From: Nemertoderma westbladi
Taxonomy: Eukaryota > Xenacoelomorpha > Nemertodermatida > Nemertodermatidae
Direction of reading: 5' to 3'
Length of the DNA stretch: 64,000 bases
Assembly: GCA_032718475.1 (NCBI GenBank)
Contig: JAUCBJ010008494.1
Location: 1 to 64,000, forward strand
Shown: piece after piece, positions 9,538 to 20,881 of the stretch
Layout of the letters: each line of letters opens with the position of its first letter
Position numbering within the stretch: the first letter of the stretch is position 1
Notes under the pieces: model-generated
What the model was told of the DNA's origin: nothing
What the model saw: only the letters and a program-made list of their open reading frames with translations
The model's database searches: none
Made by a program: the position numbers and the translations under genes

Positions 9538-11361
9538 TCAGTTGATGGTCTTATGTGTACTGAACCTATGCAATTGGCATTTGTATTCAGGGTTGTAGCA
9601 TTCCTTGTATAGCGGTTCACGTATTGCGCGTAGATTCATATCTAGCAGTTTAGTGTTTTGGATACTTGGACTCGGCCTGCTGGGGGTATTGGGTTTGTAT
9701 TTGTTTGTGTTGTTACTTTGCCTATGTCCCTGCCACGGTGTGGCTCTACTCCCAGCTCTCTGTGGACTAGAAGTCCCCACGTGGCCGCATACAGTAGTGC
9801 TGTATGCCGTCGGCTGTATTCGGTTTTTGGCGCCTTCCCTAGACTGTCCTCACTATAGACTAAATCTGTGATTAACTCTGCCTCGTAGTTAAGGAAGTTC
9901 GACATCTCCTCCAATCCTGGCTTCACAACTTTCTTTTCTCGAGTGGAGAAAGCGATCTTTCTCCATTTGTTTCTCAGCCAGATGGGTAGTGCCTGTGCTA
10001 TCGTGGTGATGTTGTTCGATGCATTGATTTCGTAAGGTGCATCTAGAGTCTTTAATACTATTAGCGCCTTTTCTACTTTGTTAGTGAAAGTCTTGATGCT
10101 CACAGGGTTGTCTGCGAGTCCACCTGATGTTATTCCCCTTAAGGTTTGTCAGATAATCTTCGCAGGATGGCCGAATTCCCTGTCCAGGGCTCGCCATGCA
10201 GTCATGAATCCTCCTTTAATACCTTGGTATTGCCTCACAATGTTGTAAGCTGGCCCCCCTGTATAGACTTTTAGATATTTAAGGCCTAAGATTTAGACCC
10301 CGCCTGCGTGAGATTCTTTGTCAAGATCTCATTGCTGTACATACGCCGGAATTGTAGATTTTCCTCCGGCTTACTACCATTGAAGTTGAAAGGCCCCACA
10401 GGTGGCAGCTCAATTCTAGTTTTTAGCACTTCGATGAGTGTTGCCATTCCCATCGCTTGAACTTCTAGCGCGCTCGACGGTAGAGATATACGCTCCTTTA
10501 GTGTTGGCTGCGGTTTGCCTATCGGGCCTGTTGACTTTCCCTTGGTGGGATATATCATCGGGGGTAGCGGTCCCCTCCATGAGTCCGTATCTCTGTATTG
10601 CACGATTTGTTTGGATCTGAGGGGGTTGGGACCCTTGTTTTTGGTTGTGTATATTGCGGATTCTGTAATGGGGGAATGTCACCCTGTCCCCCCCCCCCCA
10701 CTGATGTTATGTTTGGTACTGGGGTTGATGTTATTATGTTGGGGACCATATACCTATCTGCAATACCCCCCTCCCCTGGGTATATATTGTATCCCTGCAT
10801 GTTATAGTCATACTGGTGTGCAGGGACCAGTATCTGCCGTAGTATGTTCTTGCCTACGAACTGGTATGTAATGTATGCCGCGACCTCCGGGTCCAATCCC
10901 GGCATTCGCGCTACCCTATCGCCTACACTATCTCTCCCAGCATGGCCTATAGTATGTACAGTAAGGCCTACAGTATGTCCTGCAGTTTGCCTGTGTCCTT
11001 CCGGATCGACGTTTAATCTTCTCGAATATTCCGAGAAGTCTTCCCCGCAACTACCATATTCTCGATCGGCAGCTACGTTCCGACGGGAAGTTTCCCTCTG
11101 ATCCCCTCTCCTGTCTTCTTCCTCGTACCGGTACACGCTGTACCCCTTTCCCGGTGTGTGGTATATTTCACCAGCTTGTGTTTCTCCAGGGCGACGGCAA
11201 TCCCCTGGAGTACGACCCCACCGGCTCTCTTTCTCCACTTCGACTATCAATGGTTCACTGTCCGTCCTTTCTCTCTGGTTGCCCGTAGCAACACTTCCTC
11301 GTCCTTTCTCACTTCTTTTTAATTTCAGCGTAATGTCCTCCTTCATGAGATCTCGTTTCAA
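9538..11361 (-). pseudogene. BEL/Pao Gag, central and C-terminal part (copy A)
   Basis: Three main minus-strand pieces. 10555-11361 is a linker rich in Arg, Glu and Gly (HTVGLTVHTIGHAGR, YDYNMQGYNIYPGEGG). 10286-10603 begins the DUF1759-type Gag domain (TRIELPPVGPFNFNGSKPEENLQFRRMYSNEILTKNLTQA). 9642-10103 continues it (VSIKTFTNKVEKALIVLKTLD, LPIWLRNKWRKIAFS, EMSNFLNYEAELI). They are separated by stops and frameshifts. Copy B (52210-53241 and 53352-53918) carries the same sequence almost uninterrupted, which confirms the order. The product would be the structural capsid protein of the retrotransposon. Confidence 0.8.
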
Positions 11362-11679
11362 CCTCCCGGATGAACTCCACTGTTCTTCTTCCGTCTTCCG
11401 AATGGGCTCGACGTTTCCTCGTTTGGCCGCTTATGGCACCAACGTCCCTCCCTCTACCCGGTTGGATGGCCCCACGGATATTCGCAGTCCTCCTATTATC
11501 CTCTGTCGTCGGGTGCCATGGTCCACTTAACTCACCATGCGCATTATCTACCGATGCTCATGGGGCGTTTTCTGCCCCCCCCCCCTTTGTCATTAATTGG
11601 TTGTGGTGGGGTGCCTGTAGCCCCCCCCCCCCCACCCATCACCTCTTGTCTCGACCCCATGCCCATGTTCCTCTCCAGT

Positions 11680-13490
11680 CTACACGTTAGTCCTATCCTC
11701 ACTGGGTTTATTAACCCACGTCCCTCCCTGCACAACTGCGTGGCCTTGTAGGCTCTCACTATGCAGATTGCCTGTTTCCCCTACGTTTATATTAATTGTA
11801 CTGCCAATAGCCGCACCCTGTTGATTTATTGGGTTATTATTTAGGTTATTTTGATTAATTCCGCCTGGAATATTTATTATATTGTTATTTGGCGTATCCG
11901 GATTATTATTTGAATTATTTTGTTCACCAATATTTATATTATTATTTAGATTATTTTGTTCACCGTTATTAAAACTATTATTATTAAGTAAAATATTATT
12001 TCCTGCAAGGAAAGTTTCGTTAGTATTAGGATTATCTATTACGGTACTTTTAATATTAGGGTTTTCACCAAATGTATTGTTATTACACCCCCCCCCCCCC
12101 TCCCATCCAGTCACACCAGTCTCGGGTCTGTCTTCCGGTACCTGTAAGTGGGGTATTAACAAAGGTTTCCATCACCCTTGGTTCTTCATAAATACTTCCC
12201 GAACCAGCCCCGCTCTCTGATAAACCCATTTTTGCCAGTTCTAATCGACGTTTCTGTCTCGCCTGATATTGCATTAACCCCCTCAATCGGGTATGCATGT
12301 CATCCCGCATACGTTTGCCCGCCCTCTCTCCCTCTCTATCCTCTCTAATACTCTTGTTGGCTAACTCTGCTTCTCTCACCTCCCACTCTCTGCGCTCGTT
12401 TGCTTCACTCTCAATTATCTCAGCCTCCCACTCCTTGCGCTCATTTTCCACTCTCACCTCCTGCTCCTCACGTTCCTCCGCTCTCATTCATTTCTCTCTC
12501 CTCCCGCTCTCTATAGTTTCTCGCCACCCTCTCGGCCCTCTCTTTACACTCTCTTGCTAATTCCCTCTCCCTCTCTAGTAACGCGGTCCCCTCATCTAGC
12601 TGCCTCTCTAGTTCCTTTTGATCCAGCGCAACAATATCTAGCTGACACGCCAGATCTATCTCTAACACCCGTCTTGCTTTTGCGGAGGATGTGGCAGACT
12701 TTACAGTTGCGACGGACTCCCGTAGCCTGCCCATCCTACTAATTTTCCCGTGTTTACTGGGATTCCTACTAACCGACGACACTGAATCTTCGGGGTTAAC
12801 CACGGATTTGCTGTCGTGCGGGTCCGCCCATCCCACTAACTTAATCCCCCTCGCATCTACTAGATAAGGCCCTACTTACACTACACTGGCGTCCATCACC
12901 TCGGATCGCCACAATTTGAACAGTTCTGTGGCGACCCCCCTCGCCCTCTCACTTTCTAGTTCCCCCTGCCCAAATTGGACTAGGTAACGAAAATGTTTGT
13001 TGCACTCACCTAGCCTCTGGTACAACATGGGCTGGTCTACGTTTCTCCCCTGTCTAGTGTCCTTCAACAACCTCTTGGTGGCGTTGTACCCTCGTCGTAG
13101 GTGATCACTTGTCCCGACGTCTTCCTCCTGGACTTTGCCTTCCCTCCTCGTCTGGCGCCGTACCGTCAGCCCCACCGTTGCCTTTCCAGTGGGCCGTTCA
13201 CCGCCCTCGGCCACTGGTTGGCCAGCGACATCGGTACCTCGTTCAACGCTGTGATCTCGCGTCGACTCGCTCTCCTCTCCTCCTCGTACTCGGCCACCCT
13301 CCTCCTCGACGTCCGGAACGTCCCTCGTTGGCTAATCCGGTGTGGCGGGCCGGTACTGCCTCTTCGCTGCTTCCCGAATCGTCTCGTCTCTATCGCTGGG
13401 GGTTCGCGGCGGGCTCGTCTCTCCCTCTGGACCTTGGGGTATCTCTGTTCCTGTTGGCGTTGTGGTCACAGTTCCTCTAGTTCCTCACAT
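11680..13490 (-). pseudogene. BEL/Pao Gag, N-terminal coiled-coil and Asn-rich part (copy A)
   Basis: Pieces at 12876-13214, 12468-12836, 12083-12487 and 11680-12162, plus an upstream continuation to ~13490 with one TAG. 12468-12836 has the Ser-rich then heptad-like charged stretch (VLEIDLACQLDIVALDQKEL, LLERERELARE) typical of the N-terminus of BEL Gag. 12083-12487 is almost pure Glu/Arg coiled coil. 11680-12162 is strikingly Asn-rich, with repeated NNNINIGEQNN-like blocks. C-tracts (10688-10699, 11575-11585, 11621-11633, 12088-12100) encode Gly runs or shift the frame. Nothing comparable survives in copy B, which is truncated at 54005. Confidence 0.65.
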
Positions 13491-13542
13491 AGCATTCTTA
13501 AAAATGCAGCTGCAATGCAGCAGGCCGATCCTAGTAGTAGTA
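13491..13542 (+). repeat. Isolated 3' tail of the RTE-like LINE inside the BEL leader
   Basis: This stretch starts with AGCATTCTTAA (last codon and stop of the RTE-like ORF) and runs through the palindromic GCAGCTGCAATGCAGC to GATCCTAGTAGTAG. It is the same 3' UTR seen at 2086-2140, 26369-26415 and 42400-42442. It sits between the Gag N-terminus and the 5' LTR of copy A. The likely origin is an extremely 5'-truncated insertion; capture as a shared short repeat is the alternative. Confidence 0.75.
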
Positions 13543-13560
13543 TCGTTGGAAGTTGACTTG

Positions 13561-13626
13561 ACAGTTTTAACTAGTTGTCTTGGGTGGACAGTTTTAACTA
13601 GTTGTCTTGGGTGGACAGTTTTAACT
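13561..13626. repeat. 27-bp tandem repeat next to the BEL 5' LTR
   Basis: Units of ACAGTTTTAACTAGTTGTCT plus TGGGTGG are repeated 2.4 times (13561-13587, 13588-13614, partial to 13626). The array lies exactly where the primer-binding site should be, next to the LTR end at 13628. It has no counterpart in copy B, whose 5' end is missing. Confidence 0.85.
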
Positions 13627-13627
13627 G

Positions 13628-14250
13628 TGACAGGATCCGACGGAGTTGGCAGTATCAGATCCCGACCGGTATGTGTATTATACACGTCGCCACGTATGTA
13701 GGCTGCTAAAGTTTTTCTGTTATATAGTAGGCCAAAGGCCATTGAAAATAACTGAGTTTTGTCAGCGTTTATAATCATAGTAATCAATAATAGCACAGTC
13801 TGAATATAATAGTACGGTAGTGACGACGGTTAAAACTGTTCCAGTCTCACATCTGTATAGGAACCAACTGAACCAGTAATCAATAACTACAACGGTTATA
13901 TTATCATTGACACATATTAAATTGCCTCTATGCTACTGAGTGGCCTGATTATCCAATAGATGCGCTCTAATCACTCCCAATGTGTTTTCCCACCCACCAT
14001 TGGCTTAACCTGATTAATTATCACCTCGCCACTCCCTGTTGCCACCATCCCCACGTGCTAGCCTTACTAGCTTGTTTGTCCCTCTGAGGTGGTTTGACCT
14101 CTCAACTCTCTATGTGGCTTGCGGCGTGTATCGCCTTAGTTGGTTGTGAGGTGACATTATTATTGGTAATGTCACCTCGCCAACTATAATTGGTAAAATG
14201 CCTCTAATCCCATTTTCGGTGGGTAGTGCAGGGAATTGAATCTGCTTATA
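13628..14250 (-). repeat. BEL/Pao copy A, 5' LTR
   Basis: 623 bp homologous over its whole length to 48855-49490. In element orientation it ends in TCCTGTCA; the start reads TATAAGC, where copy B has the canonical TGTAAGC. The partial LTR at 7608-7824 matches its left third. Confidence 0.85.
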
Positions 14251-15471
14251 AGAAAAATGGCTAAATTTGAAAAGTTACAGACATTCAAATTCCTGTGAGA
14301 GGTTTGATATATCTAGGGTTTTCTTTCTATTATCTCATAGCCATATATTCGAGGATCTCTGGAAATCATAAATCTTTTGTTCTTCACGGTAAAGATTTTG
14401 TTTTTCAGGGTTTGTTAACGCCATATTAATACCGGTTATACTATATTATTTATACCGGTTATAATATATTATTAATACTGGCAGCTGAAGTTTAGCCCTA
14501 CATACCTACCCTGTAATATACATACCTATGGGAAGTATGAAGTACAGAAGTAGGCCAATCAATAAAACCTGTACCGGTAAACTTATTTTAACCAAAGACA
14601 CGGAGCTGTGCCAATCACTGGTAGTCATGTACTGCACAACAGTCACACCATAGGTCGACATACACTGCAACTCTGTACAGTAGTGCACTACTGCACTACT
14701 GCTGCACTTTTGAAGGTTACAAAGTCTTCCCTTTGCATTTACCACTTCTGTGATAAAGTATCGAAGTCAAAGTAACGTATGGAAGTAACGCACAGAACTG
14801 AGATTTGCACAAACCACTGTATTATTGCAATTTACATCAGAGTTGGGAACATTTGCGTTTTGGACTTGGTATCATGCCACAATACTTTCCTACTTTGGAT
14901 TTTTCAAAACGAGATACAAGGACTACTTCTGTTAATACTTTTTTTCAATATTGCTTGTAATTCTTGAAATTCTATGACATTTCTTCCCTAATACACCTGC
15001 TCAGTAGAAACTAATTATCAGCTTAGATAAACAATCAAATGATTTCCCACACTTTAATCTATTATCTACAATATTCTATCATAAAAATGGAATAATAAAG
15101 ATTTATGTTTCAATGGTTAGGGTGACCACTTTTGAAAAAGACTCGTTTGAGAAATGATATTCAGAATGAGATAGGGACTGTAGTGTGTTTTGGGCACACC
15201 TCCACTAAATTTTTAATACAAGCCAGTTTTTGCTACTTTTTTGAATATGTTACAAAACTTATTAGCTGTTAATTAAGAAAATTTCTGTGTACTAGAACAC
15301 AGATTTTTGTTATTGATTACCGGTAATTTATATTAATAGTTGGATTATTTCACTGTTGAGTAGCAATTTAGAGTACCACGTAAAAAAACTTTCTAAATCC
15401 GACGTATTTTGCCTTGATTTGTAGTAGTTGTAATATGCCTACTTGCTTTTAGTAGATATAAGTTCACTGGT
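14251..15471. other. Gene-free AT-rich spacer
   Basis: No coding region. Two diverged TACCGGTTATA units with short AT runs occur around 14430-14480, and a CACTACTG-rich patch at about 14680-14710. Nothing else is recognisable. Confidence 0.5.
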
Positions 15472-15720
15472 GATTCTAATGGCGCAGTGGTCAGATGGTT
15501 AAGGCGATGGTTAAGGCGTTGGTTACATTCTAGGTAGGTCAGGGGTTCGAATCTTGGTCGGGGAATTTGCATTTTTGGGCTATTACTTTTCGGTTTCATT
15601 TGGTTAGATAAGCCAATGAGGTGCGTACAACACATGGAACGATGGGTTGGGCCAATCATAGGGCATTTAATAACTTATTGCTCCAATGTGCGGCCATGGA
15701 ATGTTGTCGAATGTTCTTGT
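15472..15720 (+). mobile_element. tRNA-derived SINE (Ser/Leu-like head)
   Basis: Internal RNA polymerase III promoter boxes are visible: A box TGGCGCAGTGG (15480-15490) and B box GGTTCGAATCT (15544-15554). The GGTTAAGGCG motif between them is typical of serine/leucine tRNA D-arms; here GATGGTTAAGGC is duplicated, lengthening the head. No acceptor stem pairs across the head, so this is not a functional tRNA. The body and 3' end are not delimited (estimated to 15720); no second copy was seen in the window. Confidence 0.6.
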
Positions 15721-16700
15721 TAATTCCATGCCTAGGATTTGCTATAAAGGGCGATTACAGTGTGATTACTTATCACACTCTGATACTTTAACTTGTTATC
15801 TCTTGACTTAACATACTTACTTATCTTTCTTGCTTTAGTTTAGTTTTATTATTTGTAAAGTAAAAATTGATAAGTCCTTTGTAATTACGTTAATATACTG
15901 CAAACTCTTGAACATGCAATTTTAACAATTTTAACTCTACCTTTGGGACAGCTAAACATTTGGGGAATGGCTGCCTAAACCGTTAGGCCTTCAGTAACGC
16001 AGGGAAAATATGTCCGGAACACACTAAAGCGCCCACATTAGATTCGCCCGCGCCCATTCGAAGTATGCCCTCTTGCCATACAGCGCCCACTTCAGAGGAA
16101 GGTAAGACTTTGTTCGACGCCCTTGCCCGCAGTCAGACCTTAGATCAGGGTAAAGCGTGACGCCATCCTGGGACGCCGTAAAATTTAGGATTAAATGTTT
16201 CAGATTCAGACAGGAAAAAACCTGGATCAATCTGTATCTCCAACAGGTGTGAGCTGTTGCTGTTCGTTAGTACGCGCAAGTACACTTTAGGTGCGGATAG
16301 CACGCTCTATAATTTGGTAATTTGCAGTACTGACAGTATGGTACCGGTTCACTTTGTAGCCTATATAGTTTGCCCACCCCGTCTGAGCCCAAAATATTTG
16401 ATCAGGCAAGAGGCTGCTTTCTGCTACCGGCACAGGTTTGGCCTAGGGAGGTTACTAACATCCTACCGCGCCTTGCCATGTACTGATAGGTATTTACTGC
16501 TAACCACCACAGTAACAAAGTTCTAGAATAAATTTGTATACCAAATCAGCTAACGTACGGTAGTAATTAACACCTATTCTCTTATCTCACAATCAGAATC
16601 TGGTATTAGTGCCGATCACGGGTGTAGTTACTAACACTGTAATTGCCCGGTTGAGTTGTGGATAAGGAGGAGAGAGCTTTGACGTCAGTTTGTAAGTATT

Positions 16701-16729
16701 GAAATGGAAATGGAAATGGAAATGGAAAG
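16701..16729. repeat. GGAAAT hexanucleotide repeat
   Basis: About five units of GAAATG/GGAAAT in a row. Confidence 0.9.
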
Positions 16730-16903
16730 TTTAAAAACGCACCAACATGCACAACACAATAAAATAAGATCAATCATTTTTTTAAACATTCACTGAGTGA
16801 CTGATAGAGGCCGTATCTAAATAATCAAATATTAATATACATATAGTATACTATACAATACACCGATATAAAAACAAATTTATTACTATTGGTAAGTATG
16901 TTG

Positions 16904-17450
16904 GTGTATGCGATATACAATATAAAATAAGTATGTAAGATATTGTTTTTAAAATACATAAAATAAATTAAAATAAGTCTGTAGGATAGTGATCTTAAAA
17001 TAGAAACAAACAGCACATTAAAATACTTAAAATTTAATAAAATAAAATGATTTAAGATTTAATTATTTTAAGTTAAAGTTAGTAGTTTTATTCTTAAAAT
17101 AAGCCGTGTTTAATAAAATAAGGATATTATATAATGTAGGTTTATTGAATTAAAATAATGTATTTAAAATAATGGACGTATGTTAGAATATGCGATATAC
17201 AATATAAAATAAGTATGTAGTGAATTATTTTTAAAATACATAAAATAAATTAAAATAAGTCTGTACGATAGTGATCTTAAAATAATCATACAACACATTA
17301 AAATATTAAAATACTTAAAAATTAATAAAATAAAATGTTTTAAGTTAGTAGTTTTATTCTTAAAATAAGCAATGTTTAATAAAATAATTATATTATGTAA
17401 TGTAGGTTTATTGAATTAAAATAATGTAGAAATAATGTATTTAAAGTAAT
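16904..17450. repeat. Tandem duplication of an AT-rich ~270-285-bp unit
   Basis: The unit starting GTATGCGATATACAATATAA at about 16904 recurs at about 17188, and the similarity continues through AAAATACATAAAATAAATTA, GTAGTTTTATTCTTAAAATAA and TAGGTTTATTGAATTAAAAT. The spacing drops from 284 to 268 bp towards the end through small deletions. No coding content. Confidence 0.8.
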
Positions 17451-17459
17451 AAAATATTG

Positions 17460-18090
17460 AAATAAAAAAAATAAAAGTTTATGTTCTTTTGGACTATTAT
17501 TATGGTAGATTTCGGAATGCTTTCAAGTATGAGGTCAAATCAACATCACGTAATGGAGTTTTAAAGGAACCTAGTGATGTAGCCTCAACTACATTGGCCG
17601 GTAATCCGTTCCAAGGGTTGATTACTCTAAAGAAAAAGCTATTTTGTATTAAGCATGATGCATGAACATTTGGTTTAAATAACTCGTACTTATGTCCGCG
17701 TGTTCTACAATTGTTACTAATGTTAAAGCGGATGATTAAGTTAGGGACATCCACCAGACCAAGATCTTCGCGAATTATTTTGAAGGTCATAGTTAGATCA
17801 AGTCGGAGACCGCGCAGTTCGAGTGATTCGAGACATAGAATACGAAGTCGTTCAAAGTATGGTGTCTTTGGATCAAGCGAACATCGATAAAACAACCTTC
17901 GTGTAAACAATCTTTGAACTTTTTCGAGTTTATCGATGGAACCGAGATAACCCTCTTTACAAGTAGTTGATAGGAACGGATTCCAAACAGTAGTAGCATA
18001 TTCCACAAGAGGTCTCGCAAAGGTCGTATAGGCTCTCAATAGTGCTTGGCGGTTATTGGTACAGAACATTTTAAAAATCACGCTAATTGA
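17460..18090 (-). pseudogene. CR1-like LINE, C-terminal RT fragment
   Basis: The minus-strand frame 17500-18081 (193 codons, no true start) reads as the region after the RT palm in CR1/Jockey-group LINEs: LLRAYTTFARPLVEYATTVWNP, KLEKVQRLFTRRL, LRILCLESLELRGLRLDLTM, RTRGHKYELFKPN, FRVINPWNGLPANVV. The upstream catalytic part is missing, so this is a 5'-truncated insertion, the commonest fate of LINE copies. An A/T-rich end lies near 17460. The frame itself is uninterrupted, suggesting moderate age. Confidence 0.8.
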
Positions 18091-19249
18091 GCCTATAGCG
18101 TGCGACTAGCTTATTCGAGTAGCTAGCTCCCGGTATTGTTATTTTGATTAAAATCACTAAAACCTAGTATAACGGCGATACCATAAAATTGTTTTATTCG
18201 TAACACACACACGCGTCCTGAAACACACACGTCTTAAGATCCACTAGCTACTGATTACTATAGGTTACTTTCCGTAGGATCTATCTTATAGTTCTACGAT
18301 TCTGTAGTTTTGTAATTTGAGGAGATATTTAATATTTAGTTTACGGCACATAAGAGGTATTTATGGGGCACCCCCTTTTGACTGCTATTTTCCTGTCGGC
18401 AGTATTGTTACGCTAGTCTATTGATCCGCTAGCTCGTATATAAACCATATAAATCACACCGCGGCAAGTTTACAGTATTTAGGTCCATTAGCGATAGTTA
18501 GGATTCGCTGCGCGGAGATTGTTTTCCCGTGAGTTTGGTCTATATCTGTAAACAGTACATCTGCCTCACCGGTTAGAGGCCGGGTATCCTGTTTTGTCTA
18601 GTTCGCCCGGGCATTTGACTCGCCCACGTATTAGAATAGACATCAGGCTCCGTTCCTCGCCAGTAGTAGTTTGCGTACTTAGTATCTGTTTGTTTAGACA
18701 CCCAGGACTAGGATTTATTATCAGATACTGTACGAGCCCATATACACTGTTGGATTATCTACAGTAAGGTACATCGTTACCAGGATCCGGTAGGCGGTAT
18801 ACTACTGGACTTTTCATTAATTATTTGTACAGTCCCGCTCTCAAAAAGCATTCCTTTGATCAAACATTGATCAAACTTTGATCAAACATTGATCAAAGTT
18901 TGATCAAACATTTAAATGTATCAGGCTTATAAATCCCGCCATTATTGAGTTCTACCAAAGGCGCTCTCTCTCTCTCTCTCTGTATGTATTATTATAGTGT
19001 GTATGTATTACATACACACAGTATTTGTATGTCAAAGAAGTTGCGTCTTTGAAAGATGACTTGGTTTGAACGAAATTTTGCAAAAACTATTTTTCGATCA
19101 GTGACTTAGCAATCATGAATTTTTGTGGTGATCATTTATTTTATGTTAAAATAAGAGATCTGGAAATTTTTGATTACTAATATTGGTTATTTTTTTCTAA
19201 TTTTTGCTTTTTTAATTTTGAAAAACTAGCCCTATTGTTACTTGTAATA
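18091..19249. other. Gene-free stretch with short repeats
   Basis: No gene. 18836-18915 holds six overlapping copies of the palindrome TTTGATCAAA; the segment from 18832 (ACAGTCCCGCTCTCAAAAAG) recurs inverted at 45489-45523. A (CT)n microsatellite lies at about 18963-18981, followed by a TGTATGTATTA / TACATACACA patch. Confidence 0.6.
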
Positions 19250-19763
19250 TATATAACATATAAATATATATATATACATAACGTTGTTTAGGAGACACAT
19301 ATATATACATAGCGTTGTTTAGGAGACACATATACATAACGTTGTTTAGGAGACAAATATACATAACGTTGTTTAGGAGACACATATATATACATAACGT
19401 TGTTTAGGAGACACATATATATACATAACGTTGTTTAGGAGACACATATATATACATAACGTTGTTTAGGAGACACATATATATACATAACGTTTTTTAG
19501 GAGACACATATACATAACGTTGTTTAGGAGACACATATATATACATAACGTTGTTTAGGAGACACATATACATAACGTTGTTTAGGAGACACATATATAT
19601 ACATAACGTTGTTTAGGAGACACATATACATAACGTTGTTTAGGAGACACATATACATAACGTTGTTTAGGAGACATATATACATAACGTTGTTTAGGAG
19701 AAACATATACATAACGTTGTTTAGGAGACACATATATATAACATTGTTTAGGAGACATATATA

Positions 19764-20369
19764 CCCAGTGAAAAATGCGCATGCGTATCGCAAGTGATTT
19801 TAAAGCGTAATGCGTTTTTATTGCGGCTCAATAAATAGTGATAAAACTCTTGTGATTCGCATGTGAATCACATGTAAAATAGGGAAGCGATTCCACGCAT
19901 GCGATTCACAACTTATTTTACACGTATTGATTCATACAGCATGTCTAATGTTCTAAGTCTAGAGAGTGTAATGTAATGTAATGTAATGTAATGTAATGTA
20001 ATGTAATGTAATGTAATGTAATGCAATGTAATGTAAGGTAAGTACAGTAGGCAGATGATACGGAAGCCCATAGTATCAAACAGTAGTGGAATAATCAACT
20101 ACTGTATCATATTTTCTGTCACAAAGTTCTCAATATATTATACAAAACTCACAACCAGTAGATTTTTGCGATATTTATGCGCCATGACGCTTGAAAGTCG
20201 CAAGTGAATCGCATGTGAGTTTTATGCGACTGAACGCAAGTTGTGGCGATATTTATGTGACATAACTCAAATAGATCGCTTGCGTAAAGGTCGGGCCATA
20301 ACTCTTGGGAATCACATGAGATACGCCTGCGTTGCACGCTTTCGATACGCTTGCGCACTTTTCACTGGG
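19764..20369. mobile_element. 606-bp TA-flanked inverted-repeat transposon (MITE-like)
   Basis: Termini are CCCAGTGAAAAATGCGCATG (19764-19783) and its near-complement ending CACTTTTCACTGGG (20369), giving imperfect inverted repeats of at least 30 bp (also GCGTATCG). It is flanked by TA on both sides (19762-19763 and 20370-20371), a TA target-site duplication as in Tc1/mariner-type elements. It carries no transposase; inside are a TAATG microsatellite and TGTGATTCGCATGTGAATCA-type palindromes. The superfamily is uncertain. Confidence 0.85.
19967..20037. repeat. TAATG pentanucleotide microsatellite
   Basis: About fourteen units of GTAAT, with one GCAAT and a terminal GTAAG variant, lying inside the TA-flanked element. 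Confidence 0.95.
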
Positions 20370-20405
20370 TACATAACGTTGTTTAGGAGACATATTAACA
20401 TAACG

Positions 20406-20881
20406 ACTTGTAAAGGAGAGACAGACAAATAATAACGTTATTTAGTAGACAGACATATGCGTCAGATTATCTTCTCGTTTTGTATAGGGCCTACTGGTAA
20501 TTTATGTGCCCTGCACTAATTATATAATTGTATATGAAGGGAGGGCTTGTTTTACCAGCGACTTTCAATGTCCTAATATTAATTTGTCCAATAATGTGTG
20601 TTATAGACCGTAACCAGTGCCCAGCATTTGGGAGTATCTGCCATCCAAGGTTTTGTGGACTCTGCAGGAACGCGATCTAAAGGAGGAGGACCCCTCAGCT
20701 TCCATGCAATATAATGAAATCACTGTATTACGGGGTTTCTAAATCGGATAATTGGAATTGTGACGGGACAACGACAGGATCGGCAATATTTTCCATAAAT
20801 GACGTCACTTAACGTCACGTCATTACGTCAATACTTACAATTTGTCAAATAATATTTCGAAACTCACTATAAAACAGTTAT
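20406..20881. other. Gene-free stretch
   Basis: No coding signal or repeat beyond decayed minisatellite units at the left edge; a cluster of TGACGTCA/TTACGTCA-like sites sits near 20800-20830. Confidence 0.4.

Larger units (their letters stand above)
7608..14250 (-). mobile_element. BEL/Pao LTR retrotransposon, copy A (defective)
   Basis: Minus-strand element. From right to left: 5' LTR (13628-14250), leader with a tandem repeat, gag (to ~9400), protease (9177-9389) and the start of RT (to ~7825). It is then fused directly to the terminal ~217 bp of a second LTR (7608-7824). The fingers of RT and YVDD are present, but the rest of RT, RNase H, integrase and most of the 3' LTR are missing. Internal stops and frameshifts are numerous. 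It is homologous to copy B (48855-54005) in LTR, gag and protease. It abuts the Penelope relic on the left; the Penelope sequence does not visibly resume at 14251. Confidence 0.85.
19250..20405. repeat. ACATAACGTTGTTTAGGAGA minisatellite, split by a transposon
   Basis: Roughly seventeen units of ACATAACGTTGTTTAGGAGA with a variable CACATATATAT spacer (about 26-32 bp period) run from 19250 to 19763. The array resumes at 20370 for at least one good and one or two decayed units (to ~20450). The interruption is exactly the 606-bp element at 19764-20369. Open frames over the array (repeats such as YVSPKQRYV) are artefacts. Confidence 0.9.

Noticed and set aside
13101-13701. Plus-strand frames opposite BEL Gag
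   Set aside because: GC-rich antisense shadows of the Gag N-terminus and 5' LTR; the minus-strand reading is homologous to BEL Gag.
7608-14250. A clean target-site duplication for BEL copy A
   Set aside because: AAATG precedes 7608 and a similar word appears a few bases beyond 14250, but not directly at the LTR edge; not convincing.
15480-15560. A functional tRNA gene
   Set aside because: A and B boxes are present, but no acceptor stem pairs and the D-arm is duplicated; a SINE head fits better.
19524-19797. Open frames with repeated SPKQRYVYV or LNNVMYM
   Set aside because: They are translations of the ACATAACGTTGTTTAGGAGA minisatellite on both strands, not genes.
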